64,000 nucleotides of DNA from contig JAJOZX010005793.1 in assembly GCA_023014485.1 (NCBI GenBank), positions 186,001 through 250,000 of the forward strand, written 5' to 3'. This document shows positions 42,802 to 52,847 of the stretch, piece after piece. This stretch comes from Bathynomus jamesi (Eukaryota; Arthropoda; Malacostraca; Isopoda; Cirolanidae). Below the pieces are notes generated by a model. The model saw only the letters and a program-made list of their open reading frames with translations. It was not told where the DNA came from and searched no databases. How positions within the stretch are numbered: position 1 is the first letter of the stretch; each line of letters starts with the position of its first letter. A program made the translations under genes and the position numbers.

Positions 42802-45061
42802 TTATTGAGGAAGGAATGAAGTTTTTTTGGCTTTCCGTCTGTGTTTTTCTTCGGGCACGTCTCGCTTCAAACACCAGCAATAGTCCGCCAGCATATTGAT
42901 ATCCCAGTTTCCCTGGTACCTCTCTTCCATTATTTTGATATCTTGGTGAAATCGTTCACCCTGTTCATCACTATAATCCCCGCAATTTTCAGGAAAATAG
43001 TCCAAGTGGGACCACAAAAAGTGCATTTTTATGGACATGCGCGACCCATGAGCTTTGAAAGCTTCCATCAAGTTTTCGACAACGGACTCGTATTCTGGAC
43101 TTCTACGCTTGCCAAGAAAATCAGTGACAACTGATTTGAATGCCTGCCAGGCATTCTTCTCAGTTGGAGTCATTGCGTTTTCGAACTGAGTATCCTTGAT
43201 CAAAGTTCGAATTTGAGGACCATCAAAAACCCCAGCATTTAGTTTAGCATCAGATATATGAGGAAATTTACTCTCGAGATATCGGAATGCTGAACCCTCC
43301 TTATTCATTGATTTGATGAAATTTTTCATCAAGCCCAACTTAATATGAAGTGGTGGGAGCAAAATTTTTGTTGGTGGTACAAAGGGCACTGAAACGACAT
43401 TATGCGACCCAGGTTCAAAATTCTCTCTGGATGCCCATTCACGCTGTGCATAGTGCTTCTCATCCGCTCGGCTATCCCATTTGCAGAGGAAACATGGGTA
43501 TTTCGTGTATCCGCCTTGCATTCCCAATACAAATGCCACAATCTGAAAAAAAATGAAAATATTTAAAGAATTTAGAGAATTTGTTCTATCAGATAAAAAA
43601 ATCTATGCATTGGACTGTATCACTTCTGTGGGGAAGTTAAGTGTTTTTATACGCTCTCAAATAACCTTTGGAAAAACAACATAGTCAATAGCAATAGTTT
43701 ACTTATGATATTAGTATTACCTTCAAATCTCCACAGATCCTCCAGTTATGTTGGTCGTATACGAGAGCATCCAGTAAAATTTTCATGTTATCGTAGCTCT
43801 CAGTAAGTTGTACGGAATGTGCTACAGGGACTGATGCAACCCTATTCCCAATGTTGAGAAGTACTGCTTTCAAACTTCGTTTAGACGAGTCTATAAATAG
43901 CCTCCATTCTGATGCGTTATATGGCAGGCCCAAGGATTCGATTAGCCCCTCAACATTGCAGCAGTACACTAAGGAAGAGGTATTTTCGTGCACTGCAAAA
44001 AACTTGCGGAATTCTTCCTCTCGTTTCCTATACCAGGAGAATGTTGTTCCCGGAGCCAGCAAGTTGTCCTCTCGAAGTCGTGAGCCCAAGATCTCGGCAG
44101 CTAATTTGGAAAGTCCTAAATCCCTGGTAAGATCATTAAGTTTGGCCTGGTTGAGAGGCCTCGGCTCATTTGAAGCGGTATTTTGAGGTATATACGACTG
44201 GGACTGGTCATTGGTCATTGATTCATCATCAGAATCATCGAAGTCCAGGGTTTGAGGTGGGTCGGGTATTGGAATTCCAGGACCATGGGGTACAGGTCTC
44301 ATAGCAGAAGGAATGTCAGGGTATACAACAATGTGTTTATTCTTCTTGTTAACTCCTGAAAATAGAAACACAGAAACATGGATATAAAACTTGCATATGA
44401 AATAGAAGCAGCATTCAGACAGTGGCGGCTCGTGAGGGAAGGCTGCGGTCTGTAAGATATGAAATAGGTCGAGGGAGTCTGTATATTTTCTTTCTTTTTC
44501 ATTCATATTGTCCCTTCGGGGACAATATGAATGAAAAAGAAAGAAAATATACAATCATTGTATATGTAAATGTAACTTGTATAACAATATATATGTGTAA
44601 ATGTATTTTCTATAACAATATGTATATGTAAATGTATGATTACCATTATGGTGAATATTACATTATGGTGAATATTATGTCAAGTTTCATACGAGGATTT
44701 CAAAATATTTAAGAAAAATAAATTTATAAGCCCACCTTGGAGGTTTGTCATGCAGAAATAGCAATCTGTCACGTGATCCTTTCCTTCTCTCCAAATCATG
44801 GGAATTCCAAAAGGCAAAGATTTCGCTCTGCCTTTGCTCCATCTTCTCAAATTTTCAATGCACGTCTTACAGCACATATGAGGGGCGAAATTTTTGTCCT
44901 GGTCCCCTAGCTTAATTCCAAAGTATGCTCTATACATTGTCTTCACAAATTTAGTGATTTGGGACTGGTTATTTGGCATGGTAACCGTCCCACATATGTA
45001 GCAGAATCTATTGGGATCATTTTTACACGCTCTATTCATTAGGAAATATTTATCTATATGC
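42802..45061 (-). CDS. Three-exon gene; uncharacterised arthropod Cys-rich protein, possibly transposase-derived
   Basis: Three open exons join cleanly on the minus strand. Exon A is 45061-44736 (acceptor TTTTCAG before it, donor CCAAG/GTGGGC). Exon B is 44355-43721 (acceptor TATTTTCAG, donor TTGAAG/GTAATA). Exon C is 43542-42802 (acceptor TTTTTTTCAG, stop TAA). Phases match, and from Met 45039 the product is about 559 residues. The frame is open back to the first acceptor, so an upstream exon is possible. Exon A: FCYICGTVTMP, HMCCKTCIENL, TDCYFCMTN, three C-x2-C pairs that suggest zinc binding. Exon B: an acidic linker DFDDSDDES, SKLAAEILGSRL, WRLFIDSSKRSLKAVLL, NWRICGDLK. Exon C: GGYTKYPCFLCKWDSR, LPPLHIKLGLMKNF, HFLWSHLDYFP, SDEQGERFHQDI. 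I recognise this layout from many uncharacterised arthropod proteins but know no function. D in FIDSS, D in GDLK and E in GERFHQD could form a DDE-type centre; that is inference. Confidence 0.85.
44481..44552. repeat. Perfect 34-bp hairpin with TTCG loop, in intron
   Basis: GTATATTTTCTTTCTTTTTC... pairs without a mismatch with ...GAAAAAGAAAGAAAATATAC, closed by CCC-TTCG-GGG. It lies in the intron between exons A and B of the minus-strand gene, next to CAGTGGCGGCTCGTGAGGG (44421-44439), which resembles a hAT-type end. So it may be part of a small non-autonomous element. Confidence 0.85.
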
Positions 45062-45325
45062 CTGAAAAGTAAAAAAAGATATTATACAAGTGAAACAAGT
45101 GATGATAGATGTTACTGTTCCAATTCCGCTTTGACAAAATCACGAAAAATTCTATTTTACTTATGAGGCCATAGCCGGATAACCTGAGCTGATTGAGAAA
45201 AACGGATTGCAGATTCGAAATCAGCAGGAAAGACTCTATAAGAATCACTTACAAAACCCTTGACAGCAAAATTGATGCATACCAGTGTTATTTAAAGTGC
45301 TCTAACATGTTTGTTTTTCATTTCT

Positions 45326-45328
<3 letters not shown>

Positions 45329-45401
<73 letters not shown>
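45329..45401. repeat. (TA)n(TG)n microsatellite
   Basis: About 14 TA units followed by about 21 TG units. Confidence 0.95.
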
Positions 45402-45571
45402 TGTTTTCAAAAATGACTGAATGTACAGTGTGTGTATATATGCTAGATATGATCTTATATAGTAATTTTAGCATAAACGAATTGCTGTTCAGTTGAAAAT
45501 GAAGTATTAGTAAATGAAGCTAATAATATATTATGGGTTAAAATACTTGCATTTGTAACCTAAAAGAAATT

Positions 45572-46078
45572 GGTGTTTTTATAGCGTGCGGTCTACAAAG
45601 ATATCTTTGGTCTACAAAAGAATTTGCGCTGAAATGACCTGACCTGACTTGAAATGACTCGACTTTTGGGGACGAATGTAAGGTCAAGGGGGACTATAAA
45701 AAGGGGAATCATGAAGACAAATATTAGTTGAATGACATTAAAACAAAAAATTTAAAGGACAAATAAAACAAACAATTCATTCTATGGGATATAATGTCCG
45801 GTTCGGTTAATTGAATGCCCGGTTAGGACAACTGTATGCCCTTGACAATTGGTTAAGTTGTGATATTTTCGTTAGTTTTAACGAAAATATCACAACTTAA
45901 CCTAACCAATCGTCAAGGGCATGCAGTTGACCTAGCCGGGCATTATATCCCATAGAATGAATTGTTTGTTTTATTTGTCCTTTAATTTTTTGTTTTAATG
46001 TAATTGAATTTGTAAATATGTTGTAGACCGCACGTTATAGTGTAAATATCTTTGTAGACCGCGTGCTATAGTAGCACT
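45572..46078. mobile_element. Foldback MITE with RGTGCTACT-type ends, 8-bp TSD
   Basis: 507 bp, almost entirely palindromic about 45880. The right end reads GGTCTACAAAGATATTTACA... in complement and finishes GCTATAGTAGCACT; the left begins GGTGTTTTTATAGCGTGCGG. Exact direct repeat AAGAAATT at 45564-45571 and 46079-46086. The middle carries the same core as the GGATCACC family (TCAAGGGC, GACTTAACC-like). Non-coding. Confidence 0.88.
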
Positions 46079-46161
46079 AAGAAATTAACACTTAATTTAA
46101 TCTAACTTCTTTTTCAAAACCTTCATTTCAATAGGTAAAAATTTTTCAGCTCACCTAAATA

Positions 46162-46440
46162 CAGGGTGATTCAAAAAATGTTAACACTTATATTAATGAA
46201 TTAAATTAATGAATTTAAGTTAAAATTCATATCATGAAACTAAAAATACTTCCTTGAAAATACTTCAGTGGCGATTTTAAAAATATTTTGGCTCGTGGAA
46301 TATATGAATCTTCAAATATTTTTAGATACAAAAAAAATATTTTCCTGAAAATATAATTGTTTCTGGAGGAGGAGAATAAAGATACATTTTCATTGTTTAC
46401 AAGAACAATAAAGGTGAACATTACCTGATAAAATTTAATT
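46162..46440 (+). repeat. Solo mariner-like end and dispersed repeat member 4
   Basis: CAGGGTGATTCAAAAAATGT after a TA at 46162 looks like a mariner left end with no partner. 46215-46440 is a diverged member of the repeat seen at 10336 (TATTTTGGCTCGTGGAATAT against TATTTAGGCTTGTCGAGTAT). Confidence 0.45.
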
Positions 46441-46904
46441 GCTCGTAAAAATAATAGAGAGTAATGACCATTATTATTATTATTATTATTAAATAAACCT
46501 CGATAAAAATTTTTTGAATCTACATTTTATTGATAATCACAGAACAAGTTGGTATTTTTATCATTTTTGATTTTTTTTTTAGGTTCCATTATCATATTAG
46601 AATACTTAATGCGGGTTTTTTTTATACATTTTTTATTATATGACCTCGTCAAATGAAGGATGCGGGTTTCTCGGTGTCCTCGGTGACCCCGACGAAGGTG
46701 GGAACGGTTAACAATACGGCTCTTTAATTCTCATTTCTGTAGGACCTTACCTTTTTTGTCCACACAGAATGTTACAACTCCCAAATGACTTTTATGAACT
46801 CTTAACTGATTCTTAGCGTATCGTACATGATCAAGTTAAATTCACTATAAGATATCACTTTGGGATCTCAACGAGTTTCATCACAGGTTAGGCCCACACA
46901 AACA
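46441..46904. other. No gene recognised
   Basis: AT-rich, with an (ATT)n at 46472-46490. Confidence 0.5.
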
Positions 46905-46905
46905 T

Positions 46906-46957
<52 letters not shown>
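46905..46957. repeat. (TA)n microsatellite
   Basis: TA runs with one ATATTATAT interruption. Confidence 0.9.
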
Positions 46958-46962
<5 letters not shown>

Positions 46963-47049
46963 CCAGCTGAAATGGCAGAGACGTTTGCAAACACCTTAGC
47001 AATATGCCATCAACACAGTTAGCGATATAACTCATCAACTCAAACACGA

Positions 47050-47420
47050 TCAAGATGACGTCACACAAGCACGACTAAGATGACGTCACATCGCGATAAT
47101 TCACTCAAGGCATGTCCTCATACCTTGCCTCAAGCTTCAACTTCGTTACAAGGACTTCTGGACGCTCCTCGACTTCTCTCCCTTCGAACACCAGCTTCAG
47201 TGACCCACGGACTACCACCATGTAAACACCATTCGTGCAGGGCTCCACTGGCCCCGTTGTCATTCACTTAACTTTATATAAAGACTAATCATTTACCTCG
47301 CGCGTTATTACTTCAAGTGTATACATTATTGCAACTGTAAACGACATGTTTCTGTCTAATTCATAAATCATTTAATTTCGTGTAATCATTATTGCAACTG
47401 TAAACGACATGTTTCTATTT
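47050..47420 (+). promoter_or_regulatory. Twin CRE palindromes, TATA-like box and short direct repeat
   Basis: Two perfect TGACGTCA sites lie at 47056-47063 and 47081-47088, each within AAGATGACGTCACA. CTTTATATAAAG follows at 47271-47282. ATTATTGCAACTGTAAACGA recurs at about 47326 and 47388. This could be a promoter or part of an LTR, but I found no LTR partner. A LINE 3' end begins at about 47440. Confidence 0.35.
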
Positions 47421-47439
47421 CATTCATATATCGTTGTTT

Positions 47440-47948
47440 TGTGTAATAAAGCAAGAAAACTCATTCCATCAATCAAACTAATTAATAACTTAAAGTTCCG
47501 AGTCAGGCCTCATTTAGAATATGCCGTTCAGTTTTGGTGCCAGTATTTGGGTGAGGACATTGATAGGTTAGAAAGGGTTCAGCGTCGCGCCACGAAACTA
47601 ATTCCGTCATTGCGCAACAAGTCTTATGAAGATAGGATTAAAGAGTTAGACTTGCATTCACTCGAAACTAGGAGATTAAAGGGGGAGCTTACTGAAGTTT
47701 TCAAAATCGTTAATGAAAACGATAACGTAAATTTTAATAAACTGTTCACTTTCGATAATAGCAATACTCGTAATAACGGATTTAAGTTGCATGGCAGACA
47801 TTTCATTACTAATATCACTAAAAACTTCTTTACGTTTAAAGTAATTGATAAATGGAATAATCTTCCCTCGTCAGTCGTGAACTCTACCAGCGTTAATGTG
47901 TTTAAGAACCGTTTAGATAGACATTTTAAAAATATTAACATTGTTTAA
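47440..47948 (+). pseudogene. CR1-like LINE ORF2 C-terminal domain
   Basis: One long open stretch to the stop at 47946-47948: RVRPHLEYAVQFWCQYLGED, IDRLERVQRRATKLIPSLRN, YEDRIKELDLHSLETRRLKG, TRNNGFKLHG, VIDKWNNLPSSVVNS. This is the thumb/C-terminal part of a CR1 reverse transcriptase. The catalytic FADD/YADD part is missing, as is normal for 5'-truncated LINE copies. The frame has no stops over 170 codons, so this copy is younger than the one at 28960. Confidence 0.88.
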
Positions 47949-48220
47949 TATAATAATAAAACAATTAGTAACAGGAACTCTGAGGGTGGAGATCGGGGAT
48001 GAGTCTGTTGATGACTAATGCCAGCTTGTGACATGCCAGCGTGTGACATGCCAGCAAAAAAAAAAATTAGACTAACGCGAACTTAGATGTAGCTCGTAGC
48101 GTAAACTAACCCACTTTTTGTTATTCTTTTTCTTTTTCTCTCCTTATTTGCATGTATGTAACTCTCTTCATTGCATGTCTGTAGTTTGCATGGTATGATA
48201 GTGTTTGAATTAAGAATGTG

Positions 48221-48480
48221 TTGCATGGTTTGTAATGCGTTCTTATTTTACTTCTTTTCATTTTCCACCCCTTTCCGGCGGAGTGGGCTGCATCCTCTAC
48301 CTCCCTATGGAGTGGAGGACCGGTCTGCAACTACTGGAGGTATGTGTTGCTTTGAGTTAAGAATGTGTTGCGTGGTTTGTAATGCGTTTTTATTTTACTT
48401 TTTTTCATCTTTCACCCCTTTCCGGCAGTGGGCTGCATCCTCTACCTCCCTATGGAGTGGAGGACCGGTCTGCAACAGCT
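48221..48480 (+). repeat. Two tandem units in LINE 3' region
   Basis: A unit of about 133 bp (TTTGTAATGCGTTTTTATTT, CACCCCTTTCCGGC, GTGGGCTGCATCCTCTACCT, GAGTGGAGGACCGGTCTGCA) is repeated twice with slight changes, downstream of the LINE stop codon. Confidence 0.85.
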
Positions 48481-48639
48481 GAAAGTATTCTCTTCGACTA
48501 TTTTTCCGACTTGTCGGCAGTGGCCGGCGGATGATAATGGTGTCCTTCTTTCTCTTTTTCTGAATGAATTTTAACCCACGAGTGATAGGTTTTGCTACTT
48601 ACTTAACCCCATATTCTCTTCTTTTAACCCCTTGCTTTC

Positions 48640-48712
48640 TTCTTTCTCTCGGGCTAACCTTAGAGTGGATCTTAGGGTCTTTGTTAGCTTTAGTTTCTGT
48701 AGATCTGTAGAA
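48640..48712 (+). repeat. Short repeat at LINE tail
   Basis: TCTCGGGCTAACCTTAGAGT ... GATCTTAGGGTCTTTGTTAG ... TGTAGATCTGTAG is the complement of 1528-1640 and 30964-31012. Its place just after the tandem units suggests it is the true 3' end of this LINE family. Confidence 0.6.
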
Positions 48713-48882
48713 TAACATTCTTTGATCTAAAAGATCTGGTGACCTCGGCCAAAGCATTCATCATTGATTATTAATAACAATCACTTTTAACCGTAATTAT
48801 AAACATCATTCCTTATAGTACCGATTTACGCATCAAACATGGCTACATACATATAGCCATTAAATTCATAATTATAAATTGG

Positions 48883-48978
<96 letters not shown>

Positions 48979-49384
48979 TTATTTATCACTGCTAGATAAA
49001 AAATTAAAACGTTTATGAGTTTTATTCTGAAGTTCACTTGTTAAATTTAACTTTAAATTTACATCATATAAATAAAAAATGGCCAATGTGGAAAATTTAA
49101 TTGATTGTTTTAAAAAAAATGGATTCCATCATAGAAATAAGCCTCCTTTAACTCACGGCCTTCGTTAAAATAAAAATTAATTAAAATAAATTCATAAAGT
49201 CTGAATGGGCCAAACTGGATTCCAAGATCGTCTTAATCATCCTCTCAGAATGAACACAGCCAGTCTCCTTTTCTCCGCGCTGTGCTTTTTATAGCGGTCT
49301 TCCAGAATGATCATCTCCAGTTTTCGTCTTGCGTCCGAGCAAATTTTCTTTACTTTCTCCATTATGCATAACTACAACTTAGCA
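48713..49384. other. (TA)n and unassigned DNA
   Basis: Long TA tracts at 48885-48973. The rest has no supported frame. Confidence 0.6.
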
Positions 49385-49450
49385 GTGGCGTATTATCACT
49401 GAAGCTATTAAGGCTGAAGCCTCAGGCTCCCATGCTTGAGGGCCCCCCAA
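49385..49450 (+). mobile_element. Possible hAT 5' end
   Basis: CAGTGGCGTATTATCACTGA followed by AGGGCCCCCC resembles the sub-terminal arrangement of the hAT element at 18412 (GGGCCTCG). No other end was found. Confidence 0.3.
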
Positions 49451-49917
49451 TCAACTGAGTTTCGATGATATAATTCGAGATTTCACAAACTTCTTTGATT
49501 AAATATGACAGAGTACACAAACTGACAAATCCCCTATTTTATTTTGTTTTACAGACCCTAAAGTAAAGTTTGTTTAATACTGTTTAGTTCTGGCAAACGG
49601 CAAATACACTGTGTTAAGGTTCTTTTAAGTTTGTTTCTCAATTAGCCTGAGCACCGTACATATAATTCGCGTAAATGTAGTATGTACTGTGCATGTATAT
49701 TAGGGTGCCACACTCTATAGGGGCAGTTTTTAGAATTTGGAAATTTCGAATGGCCCTTAGTCATATTGTTTGGTTGGATGAGAAAACCCTAAATATGAAG
49801 TTTGAGCCCGATCGAAGTACATTTAGAGGTTCCACATCGACCGTTTCTGTTGTACCGTGTGTTCGAAATAATGGATTTATCTGGGAAACCTGTAACCATG
49901 GCACTATTACATATATA

Positions 49918-50451
49918 CAGGGTTGAAAAAAACCATGGTTTTAAAAAAAAAAAAAAAACCAATGGTTTTAAAAAAAAAAAAAAAACTTAACTCAGATAAC
50001 TCAATTAGGTACTGGTACTCAGAAATTAGAATTGCTGACTGTCTCATTTTTTAATTGGAAGATGTTAGATGTAAGAAGTGCTAACTTCACAAAAATGAAA
50101 ATAAACCTAATAACAACATTTATATTTGTAGCTACATGCGTTTATAATGTAATTGATACAGGTAACTTCAATCCTTTTATGTGCAATGCCACTATTAAAT
50201 AGGCCTGCTAGTGCAAGGTAGCTATATTATATACTACCGTACATACTAGGCTACCCTGAACTGATGGTTTTTAGGTCTTATCAATATAAATATAAGTTTT
50301 AGTTTTAGAGCTATTAGTTTATGAATTAAATAATTTGTGTTGTAAAAATTGAAATTATAAAAAAACAGAGAAAAACATGTTTTTTTTAAATGGTTTAAAC
50401 CATGGTTTAAACCAATGGTTTAAACCATTTGGGTTAAACCAGCCAACCCTG
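49918..50451. mobile_element. hAT-type MITE nested in the transposon unit
   Basis: The ends are CAGGGTTGAAAAAAACCATG and CCAGCCAACCCTG, imperfect complements. The flanking repeat CATATATA is identical on both sides (49910-49917 and 50452-50459), though of low complexity. The interior has runs of A and multiple inverted ACCATGGTTTAAACC blocks near both ends. Confidence 0.75.
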
Positions 50452-50651
50452 CATATATATTGCTATAATTTATGCATTTCATAAATTTAAATATTTATAA
50501 TTAATATTTGCTTCTCATTGTATATATTTTCACTACTTTTCAGCATTGAGATCTGGCAACAGCGCAACGCCGGGTTAGTGTGGTGAGTCACACTGTCACA
50601 GTCTTCAGTCAATCAGTCTCCTTCACGCATTCAACGCGTGATCATCTCGTG

Positions 50652-52847
50652 ATGGCTACCGCAAGCTCACTGAGATCCAAGACCGAGATATGGCTAATCG
50701 GACACGCCAACCCAAGCCCCCTAACGGGAAACAGGTTACCTTCAAATGGTGAAGTGCTTCGCCGGTTTATACAGTTTCATAAGGTGCAAAAACAACTTCT
50801 AGCCGAGGCGGCGCGTAATGTGATCGTCGAGGTGTATACTTTCTGGGCTATGGCCAGAATCCCGACCATGACCTCCAAAAGCGCCGCGCGAAAACTGCTT
50901 AGACTTTACGACAATTGGCAGGCACTGCAGCGCAGCCGGAAGCGGTCCGGCGCCACAGGTGAGGCAGCCAGGGCGGCCTTCACCGAGGGACTCGATGACA
51001 TTTTTGACGTGGCTCTCGACAACGCCCTCTCCGTCATCACCATCCAGGAGGATCGCGACTTCCTTCTTGCTCAACGCGAAAAGGGTCGCCGTGGTGTCAT
51101 GTCCGGGGTGGACAAAATCCTCACTGGAATTGAGCAACGTGCATCCGCGCGTGAAGCTGCCAAAGAAAGGCAACGCCAAAAGCAATCAGAGCAATCACTG
51201 GCAACAGCAACCCTTACATCATCAAACTCGTCGTCGTCGCCTAATTGCTCGACAGAAGAGGAAACCAATCCACCTACAAAGCGCCGTCGCAAAAAGAACA
51301 TTATGACTCAAGACCTAGCGTCGGCACTGGACCGGACCAAAACAAGCAACCGTGGAGCCGTTCAACTCATGAAAGCAGCTGCTTCCAGTCTGGATATTCA
51401 AGACACAGATGAACTGGCTCTCAGTCACGAGACGATTCGGCGTTGGCGATTGCGTCATCGAGGGGAAATCGCCAAAGAAGTGAAGATGACGTTCGATCCC
51501 AGTGTCCCGCTCATCGTTCACTGGGACGGGAAGATGGTCTCCGACTTCAGCGGCAAGAAGGTCGATCGCCTCGCCATAGTCGTGTCCGGCGACGGCGTCG
51601 ACAAACTTCTCTCCGTGCCGAAGCTGCCTGCTGGAACTGGTCGCGCCCAAGCAGATGCTGTGCTGAACTCGTTGGATGACTGGGGAATCGCTGATCGTGT
51701 CGTCGGGCTCTCCTTTGACACGACAGCTGCCAACACGGGCGTCGTTTCGGGCGCTTGCGTCTTCATCGAGCAGGGCCTTCACCGCCAGCTGCTGAACCTG
51801 GCCTGTCGGCACCACATGCTAGAATTGGTGGCAGAGAAAGCCTTCATCGAGTGCATGGGCCCCTCCTCTGGTCCTGACATTAAACTGTTCTCGCGACTGA
51901 AGGAGCGCTGGCAATCCGTCTGCACCGACCAATTCAGCGCCATCTCCAAGGAAGACCTTACTAAGCCGCTGCTCAAGGCGCGAGACGATCTGATCGCGCG
52001 TTTCAAGGGTCACATCACCAAGGGCCAGCCGCGGGACGACTACCGAGAGCTCCTGGAGCTGGCGATCATAGCGCTTGGAGGCGTCCCCCAGCGAGGTGTG
52101 CGCTTCATGCGACCGGGCGCACTCCACCGCGCCCGGTGGATGGCCAAAGTGATATACGCCATCAAGCTCCACCTCTTCCGGCAGCAGCTCCCCATTAAGG
52201 CTCGCGAGGCCCGGGGCATCCTGCGCTTCGTAAACTTTGCGCTGCTGGTTTACATTCCGGCCTGGTTTACGGCGCCCCTTCCCGCCGCTGCCCCTCGAAC
52301 TGACCTGGCGATGCTCAAGGCGCTGGTTGACTACGACAAGGTGGACAAGGACGTGTCCAAGGCTACCTCCCCTGTGTTTCGACGACATCTCTGGTACCTG
52401 AGTGAACACCTGGCCGCCCTCGCTCTCTTCGATGACGACACTCCGCTGGAGGAGAAGAGTCGAATTGCGACGGCCATCAAGGATGTCGAGGGCACCGAGG
52501 AGCCACCCAAGCGCATTGCCCTGGACGTCTGCCCGGAGGAGCTCGAGCGAAAGACAGTCGCAGACTTTTGCACGACATCCAGCACGCTTCTTTTCGAGCG
52601 GCTCGCGATCAATACTTCTTTCCTAGAGTTGGAGCCGGCTACCTGGTCGAACAATGCGTCCTACCTGGCGGGGAAACGCCGTGTCTCTACGTTGAGCGTT
52701 GTCAATGTCCGGGCGGAGCGAGGGGTCGCGCTGATGCAGAACTACAATCTCGCACTCACCAAGGACGAGGAGCAACGGCAGTACTTGATGCAAGTCGTTG
52801 AGAAGCACCGCAAAGAGCACCCGAGCGCCCGCAGCGGAAATCCTTAA
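50652..52847 (+). CDS. Intact ~731-aa RNase H-like transposase-type protein, unnamed family
   Basis: I chose ATG 50652 (MATASSLRSKTEIWLIGH), because the frame extends upstream 24 codons only from a GTG. A TTTTCAG just upstream (about 50541) could be a splice acceptor of a leader intron. Residues 1-130 are helical and unassigned. A lysine/arginine- and serine-rich stretch at about 160-220 (PPTKRRRKKN) looks like a nuclear signal. Residues 285-395 hold the recognisable block: VHWDGKMVSD (Asp 292), GTGRAQA, VGLSFDTTAANTG (Asp 356), CRHHMLELV (Cys 385, His 387-388). A conserved-looking C-terminal part follows (PGALHRARWMAKVIYAIKLH, PAWFTAPLPAAAPRTDL, LWYLSEHLAALALF). The D...D-x3-N...C-x-H-H order recalls hAT-like transposases, but the usual hATC motif is not seen. 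Similar uncharacterised proteins exist in arthropods and cnidarians. The frame has no stops and is far more GC-rich than its surroundings, suggesting recent arrival or selection. Confidence 0.85.
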   Translation: MATASSLRSKTEIWLIGHANPSPLTGNRLPSNGEVLRRFIQFHKVQKQLLAEAARNVIVEVYTFWAMARIPTMTSKSAARKLLRLYDNWQALQRSRKRSGATGEAARAAFTEGLDDIFDVALDNALSVITIQEDRDFLLAQREKGRRGVMSGVDKILTGIEQRASAREAAKERQRQKQSEQSLATATLTSSNSSSSPNCSTEEETNPPTKRRRKKNIMTQDLASALDRTKTSNRGAVQLMKAAASSLDIQDTDELALSHETIRRWRLRHRGEIAKEVKMTFDPSVPLIVHWDGKMVSDFSGKKVDRLAIVVSGDGVDKLLSVPKLPAGTGRAQADAVLNSLDDWGIADRVVGLSFDTTAANTGVVSGACVFIEQGLHRQLLNLACRHHMLELVAEKAFIECMGPSSGPDIKLFSRLKERWQSVCTDQFSAISKEDLTKPLLKARDDLIARFKGHITKGQPRDDYRELLELAIIALGGVPQRGVRFMRPGALHRARWMAKVIYAIKLHLFRQQLPIKAREARGILRFVNFALLVYIPAWFTAPLPAAAPRTDLAMLKALVDYDKVDKDVSKATSPVFRRHLWYLSEHLAALALFDDDTPLEEKSRIATAIKDVEGTEEPPKRIALDVCPEELERKTVADFCTTSSTLLFERLAINTSFLELEPATWSNNASYLAGKRRVSTLSVVNVRAERGVALMQNYNLALTKDEEQRQYLMQVVEKHRKEHPSARSGNP

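Noticed and set aside
48120..48490. Plus-strand frame of about 100 codons with two internal repeats (CCVVCNAFLFYFFS)
   Set aside because: Translation of the tandem 3'-UTR units of a LINE; it has no start context and no protein-like conservation.
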